Source: JAUIEH01 sp964483375 | GTDB taxonomy: Bacteria; Pseudomonadota; Alphaproteobacteria; Caulobacterales; Maricaulaceae | Assembly: GCA_964483375.1 (NCBI GenBank) | Contig: CAZABJ010000001.1 | Coordinates: forward strand, 114,654 to 178,653 | Reading direction: 5' to 3' | Length of the DNA: 64,000 bases | Shown here: positions 8,314 through 17,000 of the stretch, piece after piece | Numbering within the stretch: the first letter of the stretch is position 1 | Layout of the letters: each line of letters starts with the position of its first letter | Notes under the pieces: model-generated | What the model was told of the DNA's origin: nothing | Database searches by the model: none | The model's input: only the letters and a program-made list of their open reading frames with translations | Translations under genes and position numbers: made by a program

Positions 8314-10911
8314 ATGTCGTCTTCGCGCCGTTCCGCAGCCGCGCCCTGTCGCGACTTGCCCGCCCCCTTCGCGGGTTGGTTTGCATCGCGCGGATGGACG
8401 CCGCGCGAACACCAGCTCGCCGCAATCGAGAGTGTTCGCGCGGGCGAGGACGCCTTGGTCATCGCGCCAACCGGCGGGGGCAAGACGTTGGCCGGCTTTC
8501 TGCCGAGCCTCATCGACCTCGCTGCGGCGATCGCCCAACATGACGGGCCGCGTCCGCATCGCCTGCATACGCTTTATCTTTCTCCTTTGAAGGCGCTGGC
8601 GACCGACGTCGCCCGCAATCTGCAGACCCCGGTCGCCGAAATGGCGTTGCCGGTGCGCGCGGAGACCCGCACCGGGGACACGCCGGCCTCTAAACGCCAG
8701 CGTCAGCGCGCCAAACCGCCCGACATTCTGCTCACCACGCCCGAGCAGCTCGCGCTGTTCATCGCCTCAGAGCACGCCGGCCGATATTTCGAAGACCTCC
8801 GTTACGTCATCATCGATGAGGCGCACGCCATCGCGCCGACTAAGCGAGGAGACTTGCTGGCCCTGGGTCTTGCTGCGCTCGCCCGTTGGGCGCCGGGGCA
8901 CCGTCGGATCGGTCTGTCCGCCACGGTCCAGGACCCCGAAGCGCTCGCCCGCTGGCTCGCCGTTCAGCCTCCCGACGGTCCCGCGCGCGCCGCGCGCATC
9001 GTCCGCGGCCGGGCCGGCGCGGCGCCGGCGGTCGAGGTGTTGGTGTCGAAGGAGCGCGTACCCTGGGCCGGCCATACCGGGCGGCACGCCTTTGAAGAAG
9101 TTTACGGCGCCATCAAGCGCGCGCGCACGGCGCTCGTGTTCGTCAACACCCGCAGCCAAGCGGAACTCACCTTTCAAGGCCTGTGGTCGGTGAATGAGGA
9201 GGCGCTGCCCATCGCGCTGCACCATGGCTCGCTCTCAGTCGAGCAGCGCCGCAAGGTCGAAGGGGCCATGGGGCGGGGCGAATTGAGGGCGGTGGTGTGC
9301 ACCTCCACGCTCGATTTGGGGATCGACTGGGGCGACGTGGACTTGGTCGTTCAGATGGGCGCGCCTAAGGGCTCCTCCCGGCTCATCCAGCGCATCGGGA
9401 GGGCGAACCACCGGCTCGATGAGACCAGCCGCGCGCTGCTCGCGCCGTCAAATCGGTTTGAGGTTCTTGAGTGCCGTGCGGCGCAAGACGCGGTGGCGGC
9501 CATGGACCTGGACGGGGAAGCCTGGCGCTCCGGCGGCCTGGACGTGCTGGCGCAGCATGTGATGGGCAGAGCTTGCGGGGAGCCGTTTGACGCGCTGGCG
9601 CTGTTTGACGAATTGCGCGCCGCAGCGCCTTACGCGGAGCTGACATGGGAGACCTTCGAACGCGTCGTCGATTTCGTCGCCACAGGCGGGTACGCGTTGA
9701 AGACGTACGATCGCTTCCGCCGCATCGCTAAGGATCCAGACGGCCGCTGGCGCGCCGCCACCCCTGACGCCGCCCAACGCCACCGTATGAATGTGGGCGT
9801 CATCGTGGAGGAGGCGTATTTGGAGGTGCGTCTCATCGGCAGAGGAAAGGGGACCCCGTCAGCCCCCGGAAGCGTCCGCCCCAAAGCGTCCTCTCCTTAC
9901 AGTCCTGCGCCGAAGCGCTCGGGGCAAGCAGGCCGGGCCGCGGCCAAGCCGCTGCGCGGCGGCCGTCGCATCGGGCAAGTGGAGGAGTACTACGTCAACC
10001 AGCTGGCGCCTGGCGATACATTCGTGTTCGCAGGCCAAGTCCTGCGGTTTGAAGGCGTTGAGGAGACGAGCTGTTTCGTCACCCCCTCCGCAGACCCCGA
10101 ACCCAAAGTGCCGGCTTGGGTCGGCGGCAAATTCCCGATCTCGACCTTTTTGGCGCGGCGCGTGCGGGCGATGATTTCCGACGCCGCTCAGTGGGCCGTT
10201 TTGCCCCAGCAAGTTCAGGAATGGCTGCACGCCCAGGCGCGACGCTCGATCATTCCCGCTGCGGACGATTTGTTGGTGGAGACCTTTCCCCGCGCCGCCA
10301 AGCACTACCTGGTGTGTTACCCGTTCGAGGGACGCTTGGCTCATCAGACATTGGGCATGTTGCTCACGCGCAGACTTGAACGCTTGGGCAAGCGACCGCT
10401 CGGGTTCGTCGCCAACGACTATGCGCTGTCGGTATGGGCGCTTGAGGATATGGGCGACGTCGCGCTGGACGCCTTGTTCGAGGAGGACATGCTGGGCGAT
10501 GACCTCGACGCGTGGCTCGCCGAAAGCGCGCTGATGAAACGCACTTTCCGCAACTGCGCGCTGATCTCGGGGCTGATCGATCGAAAACGGCCGGGCGAAG
10601 AAAAGACGGGTCGACAAATCGCGTTTTCCACCGACCTAATTTACGACGTGCTCCGCAAGCACCAGCCCGACCATTTGTTGCTAGAGGCCGCATGGCACGA
10701 CGCTGGAGCGGGGTTGTTGGATATTTCGCGCTTGGGCGAAGCGCTCGCGCGCGTGCGCGACAAAATCCGTCACGCAAAACTGGATCGCGTCTCCCCGCTC
10801 GCGGTGCCGGTGATGCTCGAAATCGGTCGCGAGCCCGTCTATGGCGCGGCGTCCGAGGCGATCTTGGCTGACGCGTCAGAGGACCTGATCGCCGAAGCGA
10901 TGCGCGACTGA
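8314..10911 (+). CDS. Ligase-associated Lhr-type DEXH-box helicase
   Basis: An 865-residue superfamily 2 helicase of the Lhr core type. Walker A is APTGGGKT (51-58), motif II is DEAH (168-171), motif III is LSAT, and the C-terminal RecA domain carries STLDLGIDWGDVD and QRIGRANHR. The winged-helix and Lhr-specific C-terminal regions follow. The start at 8314 (MSSSRRSAAAP) is preferred over an upstream GTG at 8269. An unusual basic, Pro/Ala/Ser-rich stretch of about 40 residues (roughly 9840-9965) interrupts the region between EEAYLEVRL and RRIGQVEEYY. In relatives the gene lies with exonuclease, ligase and PdeM. Here PdeM follows 720 bases later, after one opposite-strand gene, and the exonuclease is 6.5 kb upstream. 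Confidence 0.92.
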   Translation: MSSSRRSAAAPCRDLPAPFAGWFASRGWTPREHQLAAIESVRAGEDALVIAPTGGGKTLAGFLPSLIDLAAAIAQHDGPRPHRLHTLYLSPLKALATDVARNLQTPVAEMALPVRAETRTGDTPASKRQRQRAKPPDILLTTPEQLALFIASEHAGRYFEDLRYVIIDEAHAIAPTKRGDLLALGLAALARWAPGHRRIGLSATVQDPEALARWLAVQPPDGPARAARIVRGRAGAAPAVEVLVSKERVPWAGHTGRHAFEEVYGAIKRARTALVFVNTRSQAELTFQGLWSVNEEALPIALHHGSLSVEQRRKVEGAMGRGELRAVVCTSTLDLGIDWGDVDLVVQMGAPKGSSRLIQRIGRANHRLDETSRALLAPSNRFEVLECRAAQDAVAAMDLDGEAWRSGGLDVLAQHVMGRACGEPFDALALFDELRAAAPYAELTWETFERVVDFVATGGYALKTYDRFRRIAKDPDGRWRAATPDAAQRHRMNVGVIVEEAYLEVRLIGRGKGTPSAPGSVRPKASSPYSPAPKRSGQAGRAAAKPLRGGRRIGQVEEYYVNQLAPGDTFVFAGQVLRFEGVEETSCFVTPSADPEPKVPAWVGGKFPISTFLARRVRAMISDAAQWAVLPQQVQEWLHAQARRSIIPAADDLLVETFPRAAKHYLVCYPFEGRLAHQTLGMLLTRRLERLGKRPLGFVANDYALSVWALEDMGDVALDALFEEDMLGDDLDAWLAESALMKRTFRNCALISGLIDRKRPGEEKTGRQIAFSTDLIYDVLRKHQPDHLLLEAAWHDAGAGLLDISRLGEALARVRDKIRHAKLDRVSPLAVPVMLEIGREPVYGAASEAILADASEDLIAEAMRD

Positions 10912-10973
10912 CCGCACGCCAATGTCCAACGACATGAGCACGATTAGGAGGGAACCTTGAGGAGACGGCGGGG

Positions 10974-11498
10974 TCAGGGGGCGATGAGCCGAGCGAACTG
11001 TTCGCCCAACACGCGGTCGACCGCTGGCGCGATCGCATCGAGCGCTGACACGCTTGACCCAGAAACGGCGTAGTCGAACGCGACGACTGTGACCCCTGCG
11101 TCATCCTCGGCGTCGCTCAGCGTGACGGTCAGCACCGCATTCGCGCCCATGGCCTGAAGCGGTCCAAACGCGGCGTCGAACCGGATCATGTCGTTCGATT
11201 GCAGCGCCACGACGCGGCCATGCGCCACCGCGCCGCCGTCCCAGCGTTCACACCAGCACCCGCCGACCTCGGCCTCCAGCGACAAGTTCGCGGCGTCGCC
11301 GGAATAGGTGTGCGCGCTCGACCACCAGGCCGAAAGATCCATCAGTCGGCCCCAGATGTCTTCGCGCGCCTGCGGCGCAGCCGCCTCGAAGCGGAGCGTG
11401 AAACCGTCCGGCGCGACGGCTTGGACTTCGGCGTGCGCAGCCGGGGCGAGCGCCGCGGTTAGGGTGATCGCGCTGAGCAACAAGCGATGACAAGACAT
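10974..11498 (-). CDS. Exported SRPBCC-fold protein
   Basis: A 174-residue protein with a signal peptide (cleavage after ALAPAAHA) and a START/SRPBCC-like domain. The recognisable features are the DIWGRLMDLSAWWSSAHTYSG start, the VGGCWCERWDGG turn and a long C-terminal helix. Such domains bind small hydrophobic ligands, but ligand and role are unknown here. The start at 11498 has GGAGG five bases upstream; the frame is open further upstream but carries no signal. The gene sits on the opposite strand between the helicase and pdeM genes, splitting what is otherwise a repair gene pair. Confidence 0.7.
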   Translation of the reverse strand: MSCHRLLLSAITLTAALAPAAHAEVQAVAPDGFTLRFEAAAPQAREDIWGRLMDLSAWWSSAHTYSGDAANLSLEAEVGGCWCERWDGGAVAHGRVVALQSNDMIRFDAAFGPLQAMGANAVLTVTLSDAEDDAGVTVVAFDYAVSGSSVSALDAIAPAVDRVLGEQFARLIAP

Positions 11499-11632
11499 GA
11501 TCGCCTCCATTGGTCGGGGGAGCTTAGCGATCCGGCCCGCCGACGCGAAGCGGGGATCGCCCGTACGGTCGCGGAGGCTGTATTGGGGACAGCGCCGTTG
11601 ACCCCGCAAACCGCCCGACCGAGCTTAGGAGC

Positions 11633-12349
11633 ATGGCGATTCTCGATGTCAGTGCGGACAAAGCCCCAGCGGCGACGGAGGTCAGCGTGGCCGGCGCAGC
11701 CGTGTCGCTAGAGCCCGAAGGCGGGGCGTTCCTGCCTGATGAGCGCGTGCTGATCGTGTCCGATCTGCATTTGGAGAAGGGGTCGTCCTACGCCGCGCGC
11801 GGGGTGTTGTTGCCGCCCTACGACACGCGCGCCACCCTCGGCCGGCTTGCAGCGCTGATCGACCGGTTAGCGCCGCGCGTGGTGATTTCGTTGGGAGACA
11901 GTTTCCACGACGACGCCTGCGAAGCGCGCATGGGCGCGTGCGATTTGGGCGAACTTAAGCGGTTGGTCGCCCTTCCGGAGGACTGGATTTGGATCGAGGG
12001 CAATCACGACCCCCGACCGCCCGCCCATATTGGCGGTCAGACTTTGGGGGCGTGCGTCGTGGGGTCTTTGACGTTCCGTCACGAACCCCAGCCTCGGCCA
12101 GCTCTGGGGGAGGTCGCAGGTCACCTGCATCCCTGCGTGCGCGTCTCCGGCCGGGGCCGCAGCGTGCGACGCCGCGCCTTTTTGTCCGACGGCGCGCGGC
12201 TCGTGATGCCCGCTTTTGGGGCCTATACGGGCGGATTGAATATTTGCGACCCCGCCTTTGCGGGGCTGTTCTCAACCGCTCCCAAGGCGTTCGCATTGGG
12301 ACAAGACCGCGTTTGGCCCATCTCTGCGCGCCGGCTTAGGGCCGATTGA
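11633..12349 (+). CDS. pdeM: Ligase-associated DNA damage response endonuclease PdeM
   Basis: A 238-residue calcineurin-like metallophosphoesterase. All the metal motifs are visible: DLH (44-46), GDSFHDD (88-94), GNHD (123-126) and GHLHP (163-167). The order and the C-terminal MPAFGAYTGGLN fit the PdeM (MPE) family, a manganese-dependent DNA endonuclease or phosphodiesterase encoded with the Lhr-type helicase in bacterial repair operons. Here it is on the same strand as the helicase but separated by an inverted SRPBCC gene, so co-transcription is doubtful. It ends four bases before a convergent gene. Confidence 0.9.
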   Translation: MAILDVSADKAPAATEVSVAGAAVSLEPEGGAFLPDERVLIVSDLHLEKGSSYAARGVLLPPYDTRATLGRLAALIDRLAPRVVISLGDSFHDDACEARMGACDLGELKRLVALPEDWIWIEGNHDPRPPAHIGGQTLGACVVGSLTFRHEPQPRPALGEVAGHLHPCVRVSGRGRSVRRRAFLSDGARLVMPAFGAYTGGLNICDPAFAGLFSTAPKAFALGQDRVWPISARRLRAD

Positions 12350-12353
12350 ACCC

Positions 12354-13118
12354 TCAGCGGCGCATAAACGCGGACAGCGCCCCGGTTGAGAGCGCAAGCC
12401 CAATCGCCATCAAGCCGTAGAGCAGCGGTCGCTCGCGCGCCATGTCCGACACCCAGCGCCCGATCCCGACCGTGCGGACGTCCAACTGCGCCCTGGCCTC
12501 GGCGACAGGAACGCCGTCGCGAAAGACATAGGCGCGCGCTTCATAAGTTCCGGTGGGGGCGGACGCGGGCAGATGAAAATGCGCGCGCGACAGGCCCAGC
12601 GGGTAGCGCTCAAGCGTCTGGGGTTCGGGCGTGTACAACCCTTCGCGCGCCCTAAGCCTTGCTAACGCCTCCCGATAGGCGTCGAGACTGGCCGTCACCA
12701 TGGCCGGGCGGGCCCCGACGGGGCGGGCGGGGGGCGCGTGCGGCCCCAATCCCAGACGTCCGTGATAGCTCGTGGCCACCGCCTCCCTGGCTGGCGCGTC
12801 GCCGGCGAGCGCAAGATAACCCGGCGTATCAGCGAATTGGGCTTCGTCGCTCGACAACCACAGCCCCATTTGGCGCGTCCGCCGGTTCACCCGAACGACC
12901 TCATCCGGTCCGCGAAGCACGATGAAAACATAGTCGCCGGGATCGAGCGGCTGGGCGACGGCGAATGCGGCTATATCCGCGCCGGTGAAGCGTGTTCCGA
13001 TATCGACGTGGTCGCGATCGAGCGCCAAGGCGAGCTGCGTGGCGGGGTCCTCGCCGAAAGCGGGGGCGCTCGCCAAGGCGAGCGTTGCGGAAACGGCGGC
13101 GATAAGGCGCGCGCTCAT
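12354..13118 (-). CDS. TIGR02186 family membrane-anchored protein
   Basis: A 254-residue exported protein with a signal peptide (MSARLIAAVSATLALASAPAFG), a periplasmic domain and one C-terminal membrane helix (about 230-250). It matches the alphaproteobacterial TIGR02186 family, which typically lies beside a TauE/SafE permease as here. The function is not established; a periplasmic partner of the permease is plausible. Its ATG overlaps the permease stop as ATGA, which implies translational coupling and fixes the start at 13118. The frame is open further upstream only as an artefact of the permease sequence. Confidence 0.82.
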   Translation of the reverse strand: MSARLIAAVSATLALASAPAFGEDPATQLALALDRDHVDIGTRFTGADIAAFAVAQPLDPGDYVFIVLRGPDEVVRVNRRTRQMGLWLSSDEAQFADTPGYLALAGDAPAREAVATSYHGRLGLGPHAPPARPVGARPAMVTASLDAYREALARLRAREGLYTPEPQTLERYPLGLSRAHFHLPASAPTGTYEARAYVFRDGVPVAEARAQLDVRTVGIGRWVSDMARERPLLYGLMAIGLALSTGALSAFMRR

Positions 13119-14026
13119 CCTTGCGTGATGGAAAACAACTCGCCGGGCGTGACGGCCAAGTCGAAAAATAGCTTCAGGCCGATGGCCAACAACACCAAAG
13201 CCAAACCTGCGCGCAATTGAGCGGGATTGAACCGCTGGCCGATTCTTGCGCCGACCCAACCGCCCAAAAGGCCGCCCAAGATCAAAGGAACCGCCAACAA
13301 AATGTCGACCGTTTGGTTCTGAAGGGCGTGCATCAGAACGGTGAACGCGGCCACGAAGATGATTTGAAACAGCGAAGTGCCGACCGCGAGCGCCGTCGGC
13401 ATCCGGAAGAAATAAATCAAGGCGGGGACGATGATGAAGCCGCCGCCGACCCCCATGAGCGCCGCGACCAGGCCTACGAACACGCCCAAAGCGATCGGCG
13501 GGAGCACGCTGACGCGGATCCCCGACGTCGGGAAAGTCATGCGGAACGGCAAGGCCGTAACCCAACCGGGCGGCGCTGCGTCCTCCCGGTGCGCCTCGCG
13601 TCCGCCTTCGCGCAGCGCGCGCAGCGACTCGCGCAGCATCAATCCGCCGATAATCGTCAACAACAGCACGTATGCGACGGCGATGAAGACGTCCAAGCGG
13701 CCGTCTTCTCGCAACATTCGGAATATGGTCACGCCCAGGGCGGACCCCGCCGCGCCAGAAAGCAGCAAAATCACGCCCATCCGAAAGTCGACGAGGCCCC
13801 TGGCCCAATTCGCCGTCGCCCCGGCGAAGGAAGACGTCGTCACGCGGGCGGGTTCGGTGGACACCGCGACCGCCGGCGGAATGCCGAGAAAAATCAAGAT
13901 GGGCGTCATGATGAAGCCGCCGCCGACGCCGAACATCGCGGAGATGACCGATACCAAGAAGGCGAGCCCCATAAGCAGGACGGCGTCTTCGGTCACGCCT
14001 GCGATTGGGAAGTTAATCGGCAACAT
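13115..14026 (-). CDS. TauE/SafE family sulfite or sulfonate exporter
   Basis: A 303-residue permease with about eight membrane segments and the internal duplication of the family: FGVGGGFIMTPILIFLGIP (about 33-51) and MGVGGGFIIVPALIYFF (about 192-208). Family members move sulfite, sulfoacetate or related anions; the substrate here is unknown. It is translationally coupled to the TIGR02186 gene downstream (4-base overlap). It begins 19 bases after the podJ stop, so all three may share a transcript. No clear ribosome site precedes the ATG. Confidence 0.88.
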   Translation of the reverse strand: MLPINFPIAGVTEDAVLLMGLAFLVSVISAMFGVGGGFIMTPILIFLGIPPAVAVSTEPARVTTSSFAGATANWARGLVDFRMGVILLLSGAAGSALGVTIFRMLREDGRLDVFIAVAYVLLLTIIGGLMLRESLRALREGGREAHREDAAPPGWVTALPFRMTFPTSGIRVSVLPPIALGVFVGLVAALMGVGGGFIIVPALIYFFRMPTALAVGTSLFQIIFVAAFTVLMHALQNQTVDILLAVPLILGGLLGGWVGARIGQRFNPAQLRAGLALVLLAIGLKLFFDLAVTPGELFSITQG

Positions 14027-14045
14027 GGCGGAGAACCCGCGGAAA

Positions 14046-17000
14046 CTATCGAGCAGCGCTCGCTTCTAGGCGCTCGACTAAGCGAGAGTCCACCCGACCG
14101 GTCGGATCAAGCCCATTGGCGCTTTGGAACGAGGCCACCGCGGCGCGCGTTCTTGGGCCCGACACCCCGTCAGGCACGCCGGCGTCGAAACCCAGCTGGT
14201 TCAGCAGCTCTTGGGCGCGCGTGATCGCCGGCGCGCCCGTCAATTGCGGCCGTGACCAGGGCGTTTCGCCGAACACGCCGTTGGCTTCGTCATTCGGGCG
14301 GCTGGGCCGGAATGCGGCGATCCGAGCGTCGACGCTCTCCAACGCCGCGGCGTCCAAGCGCGTGGCGATGGCCGCGGCGCGGGTCTGGGCGTCAGCGTCT
14401 CCAGACCGGCCCGCGACGCTGTACCAATAATACGCTTCCGCCATCGATTGGGTCACGCCAAGACCCTGCTCGTGCAAAACGCCGAGATTGTATTGAGAAT
14501 CCCGCGCGCCAAGCTGGGCGGCTTCTTCAAACCACTGGGCGGCGACGGCGAAGTCTTGCGGCGCGCCGCGGCCTTCAGCGTAGTAGATCCCAAGATTGTG
14601 CATGGAATTGCGGTGGCCGGCATTGGCGGCGCGTTCGGTCCAGAGCCGCGCTTGGTCGATGCTCTGCTCCACCCCGCGACCGGACTCAAACAGTTTGGCC
14701 AGGCGGTACTGCGCCGGTGGGAGGCCGTTCTCAGCGGACTGCCGGATGAGTTGCGCCCCCTCGTCGATATCGCCGGACTGCAAACGCGTCATGCCCAGCT
14801 GGTATTGGGCGATGGGGTCGCCGGAGGCGGCCGCCTCGACGATTGAGGCGCGCGGTCCCGGCTCCGGCGAGGTTTCGAGATCCTCGAAAGGCGGCGGCGG
14901 CGGTTCGATCGCATCGGCCGCATCGGTCGCCGGCTCGGCGGAGGGCGTCGGCGTTTCCGCCGCAGTTTCGTTCGCCGCAGGGGGGAGAAGCGCCTCTGAG
15001 CCGGCGGCGTCCGCCGGGTCGACAGGCTGCGCCGTCGCCGTCCCCTCAACTTCCTCCGGTCCGCCCTCCAAAGGCGGCGGCGGCGGTTCTACAGCGGGCG
15101 GCGCCATGGCCGAGGTCGTCGGGTCTTCGGCGCTTGCCGTGACTTCGTCGCCCGGCTCTCCCAAAAGCGGGGCGTCGGAGGCGGGCGCAGCGATGGCTCC
15201 AGACGTCACCGGAGCGCTTGGCATGGGCGGCGGCGCTTCAGCGTAGTCCGTCGGGGTCGTGCCCGCCGGCGTGCTTGGGCGCGATGCGGCGGCCGATCCG
15301 GTTTCGTCGATCAAGTCGCCGAACGAGCCGGCGTCCGCCTCGGCCGCCCGGCGGCCGGCTTCCGAGACGAGCATGTAGAAAGCCGCGCCCACCGCAACAA
15401 AGGCCATGCCGCCGGCGGCCATCAGCAAGGGACGGCCGCGGCGCGGTTGAGCGGGGCTTACCGCCGCGGGGCCGAAGCCGGGCAGGGCGCTGCGATCGCC
15501 GGTTTGTTTGGGTTCGTTGACCGCCTGGGCGGCGCGCCTTGCGGCTGCGAGGAAGCTCTCATCGGCGCCCTTGTCGTCGACCTTTGGCGCGTCGGGCTGG
15601 GTTTCGGGGCGTTTGGCGTCAGGCGCCGGGGTATCGAATGCGTCCGGCTCGTCGAATGGCGGCAAGAGCGCGTCGTCGGCGAAGAGGTCCTCTTTCGACG
15701 TATGATCCCGAGGCGGTTCGAACGCCGCGTCAGGATCAAACGGCGGGGGCGCGTCAGGATCAAACGGGCTGTCTTCTTGCGGCGAGACGAACGCGTCGCC
15801 GGCCTCAGCCGGCTCAGCGAAAGGGCCCGGGTCGTCCGGGTTGGTGTCGTCTTCATCCACCGGCGGGGGCGGGAGCTCGGCGTCGAAAGGCGGCGGCGCA
15901 TCCTCAAAATCACCCAGCGGCGCGGGCCCTGAAACGAACCCAGGCGCGGCTTCGTCCTCCATCGTTTCTAGACGCGTGGTCAGCTTGGCGAGCGCGCGTT
16001 GGACCGGCGAAAGCGCAGCGGCGGTTTGATCGTGGCTCTCTTCGACATGGCGGCGCACGCCGGCGACCGCTTCCTCGACCATCCGCGACGTCCGCTCTTC
16101 GGAATCCTTGAGACGCCGGCCGATATCTTCGCTGGTCTGGCTGTGTCGGTCGTTCAGCCGGTCGTTCAACCGCGCGACTTGCGTGGAGACCTCTTCGAAC
16201 GCCTCCGAGGAACGGCGCTCCGAGGAGGCCATGCGGTCCTGCAGCCGTTCCGCAACGCGAGTGAGTTCTTCGCCGACGCGCGAGATGGCGTGAGCGCCGC
16301 TGGCCTCGATTTCGCGCAGACGCGTTTCCAACAGACGGTCCAGGTCTGCGAAGCTTGCCCCTTCGCGCGCCAGCGCTTCGGCGCGGCGTTCGGATTGGCG
16401 AATGCGGTTTTCAACCGCCCCCGCCATACGCGCGACCTCTTCGCCGATGCGGTCGAGGGTTTTGGCGTGACGCTGTTCGGCTTCGGCGACGCGCTCGTTC
16501 AAGCCTGCGATTTGCTCGCTTGCGGGGTTTTCGGCGGCCGCTTCGAGATGGCGGGCGATATCGGAGCGGGTTTCGGACACCGTTTGCGCCAATTCCCGGC
16601 CAAGGCGCTCAAATCGGTCGTCGAATTGCGCCTCAATGCGCTCGGCCAGTTGCTCCCCGCGCCGGTCGATGAGCTCGATGCGATCGGCGGCCGAGGTCAG
16701 CCGGTCATCCACATTGGAGAGTTTGTCGCCCATTTCATCGACGCGGACTTGCGTCGCGTCGACCCGATCGAGCGCGGACTTAACGTCGCTCTGAAGCGCG
16801 TCGAGCCGCTGGGCGGCGCGCCCGCGGGCTTCTTCGGCTTTGCTGAGCGCCTCTGCGAGACCGCTGGCGGCTTCTTCGGCGACAGCCTCGATGCGCCCGT
16901 CCAGACGCTGTTCGGCGTCGCGCAAGTCTGCCTGGGCGCTCTCAGCGATGGCGTTGAGCTGCCGTTTAAGGGCGGTTTCGATTTCCTCCGCGCGGCCTTC

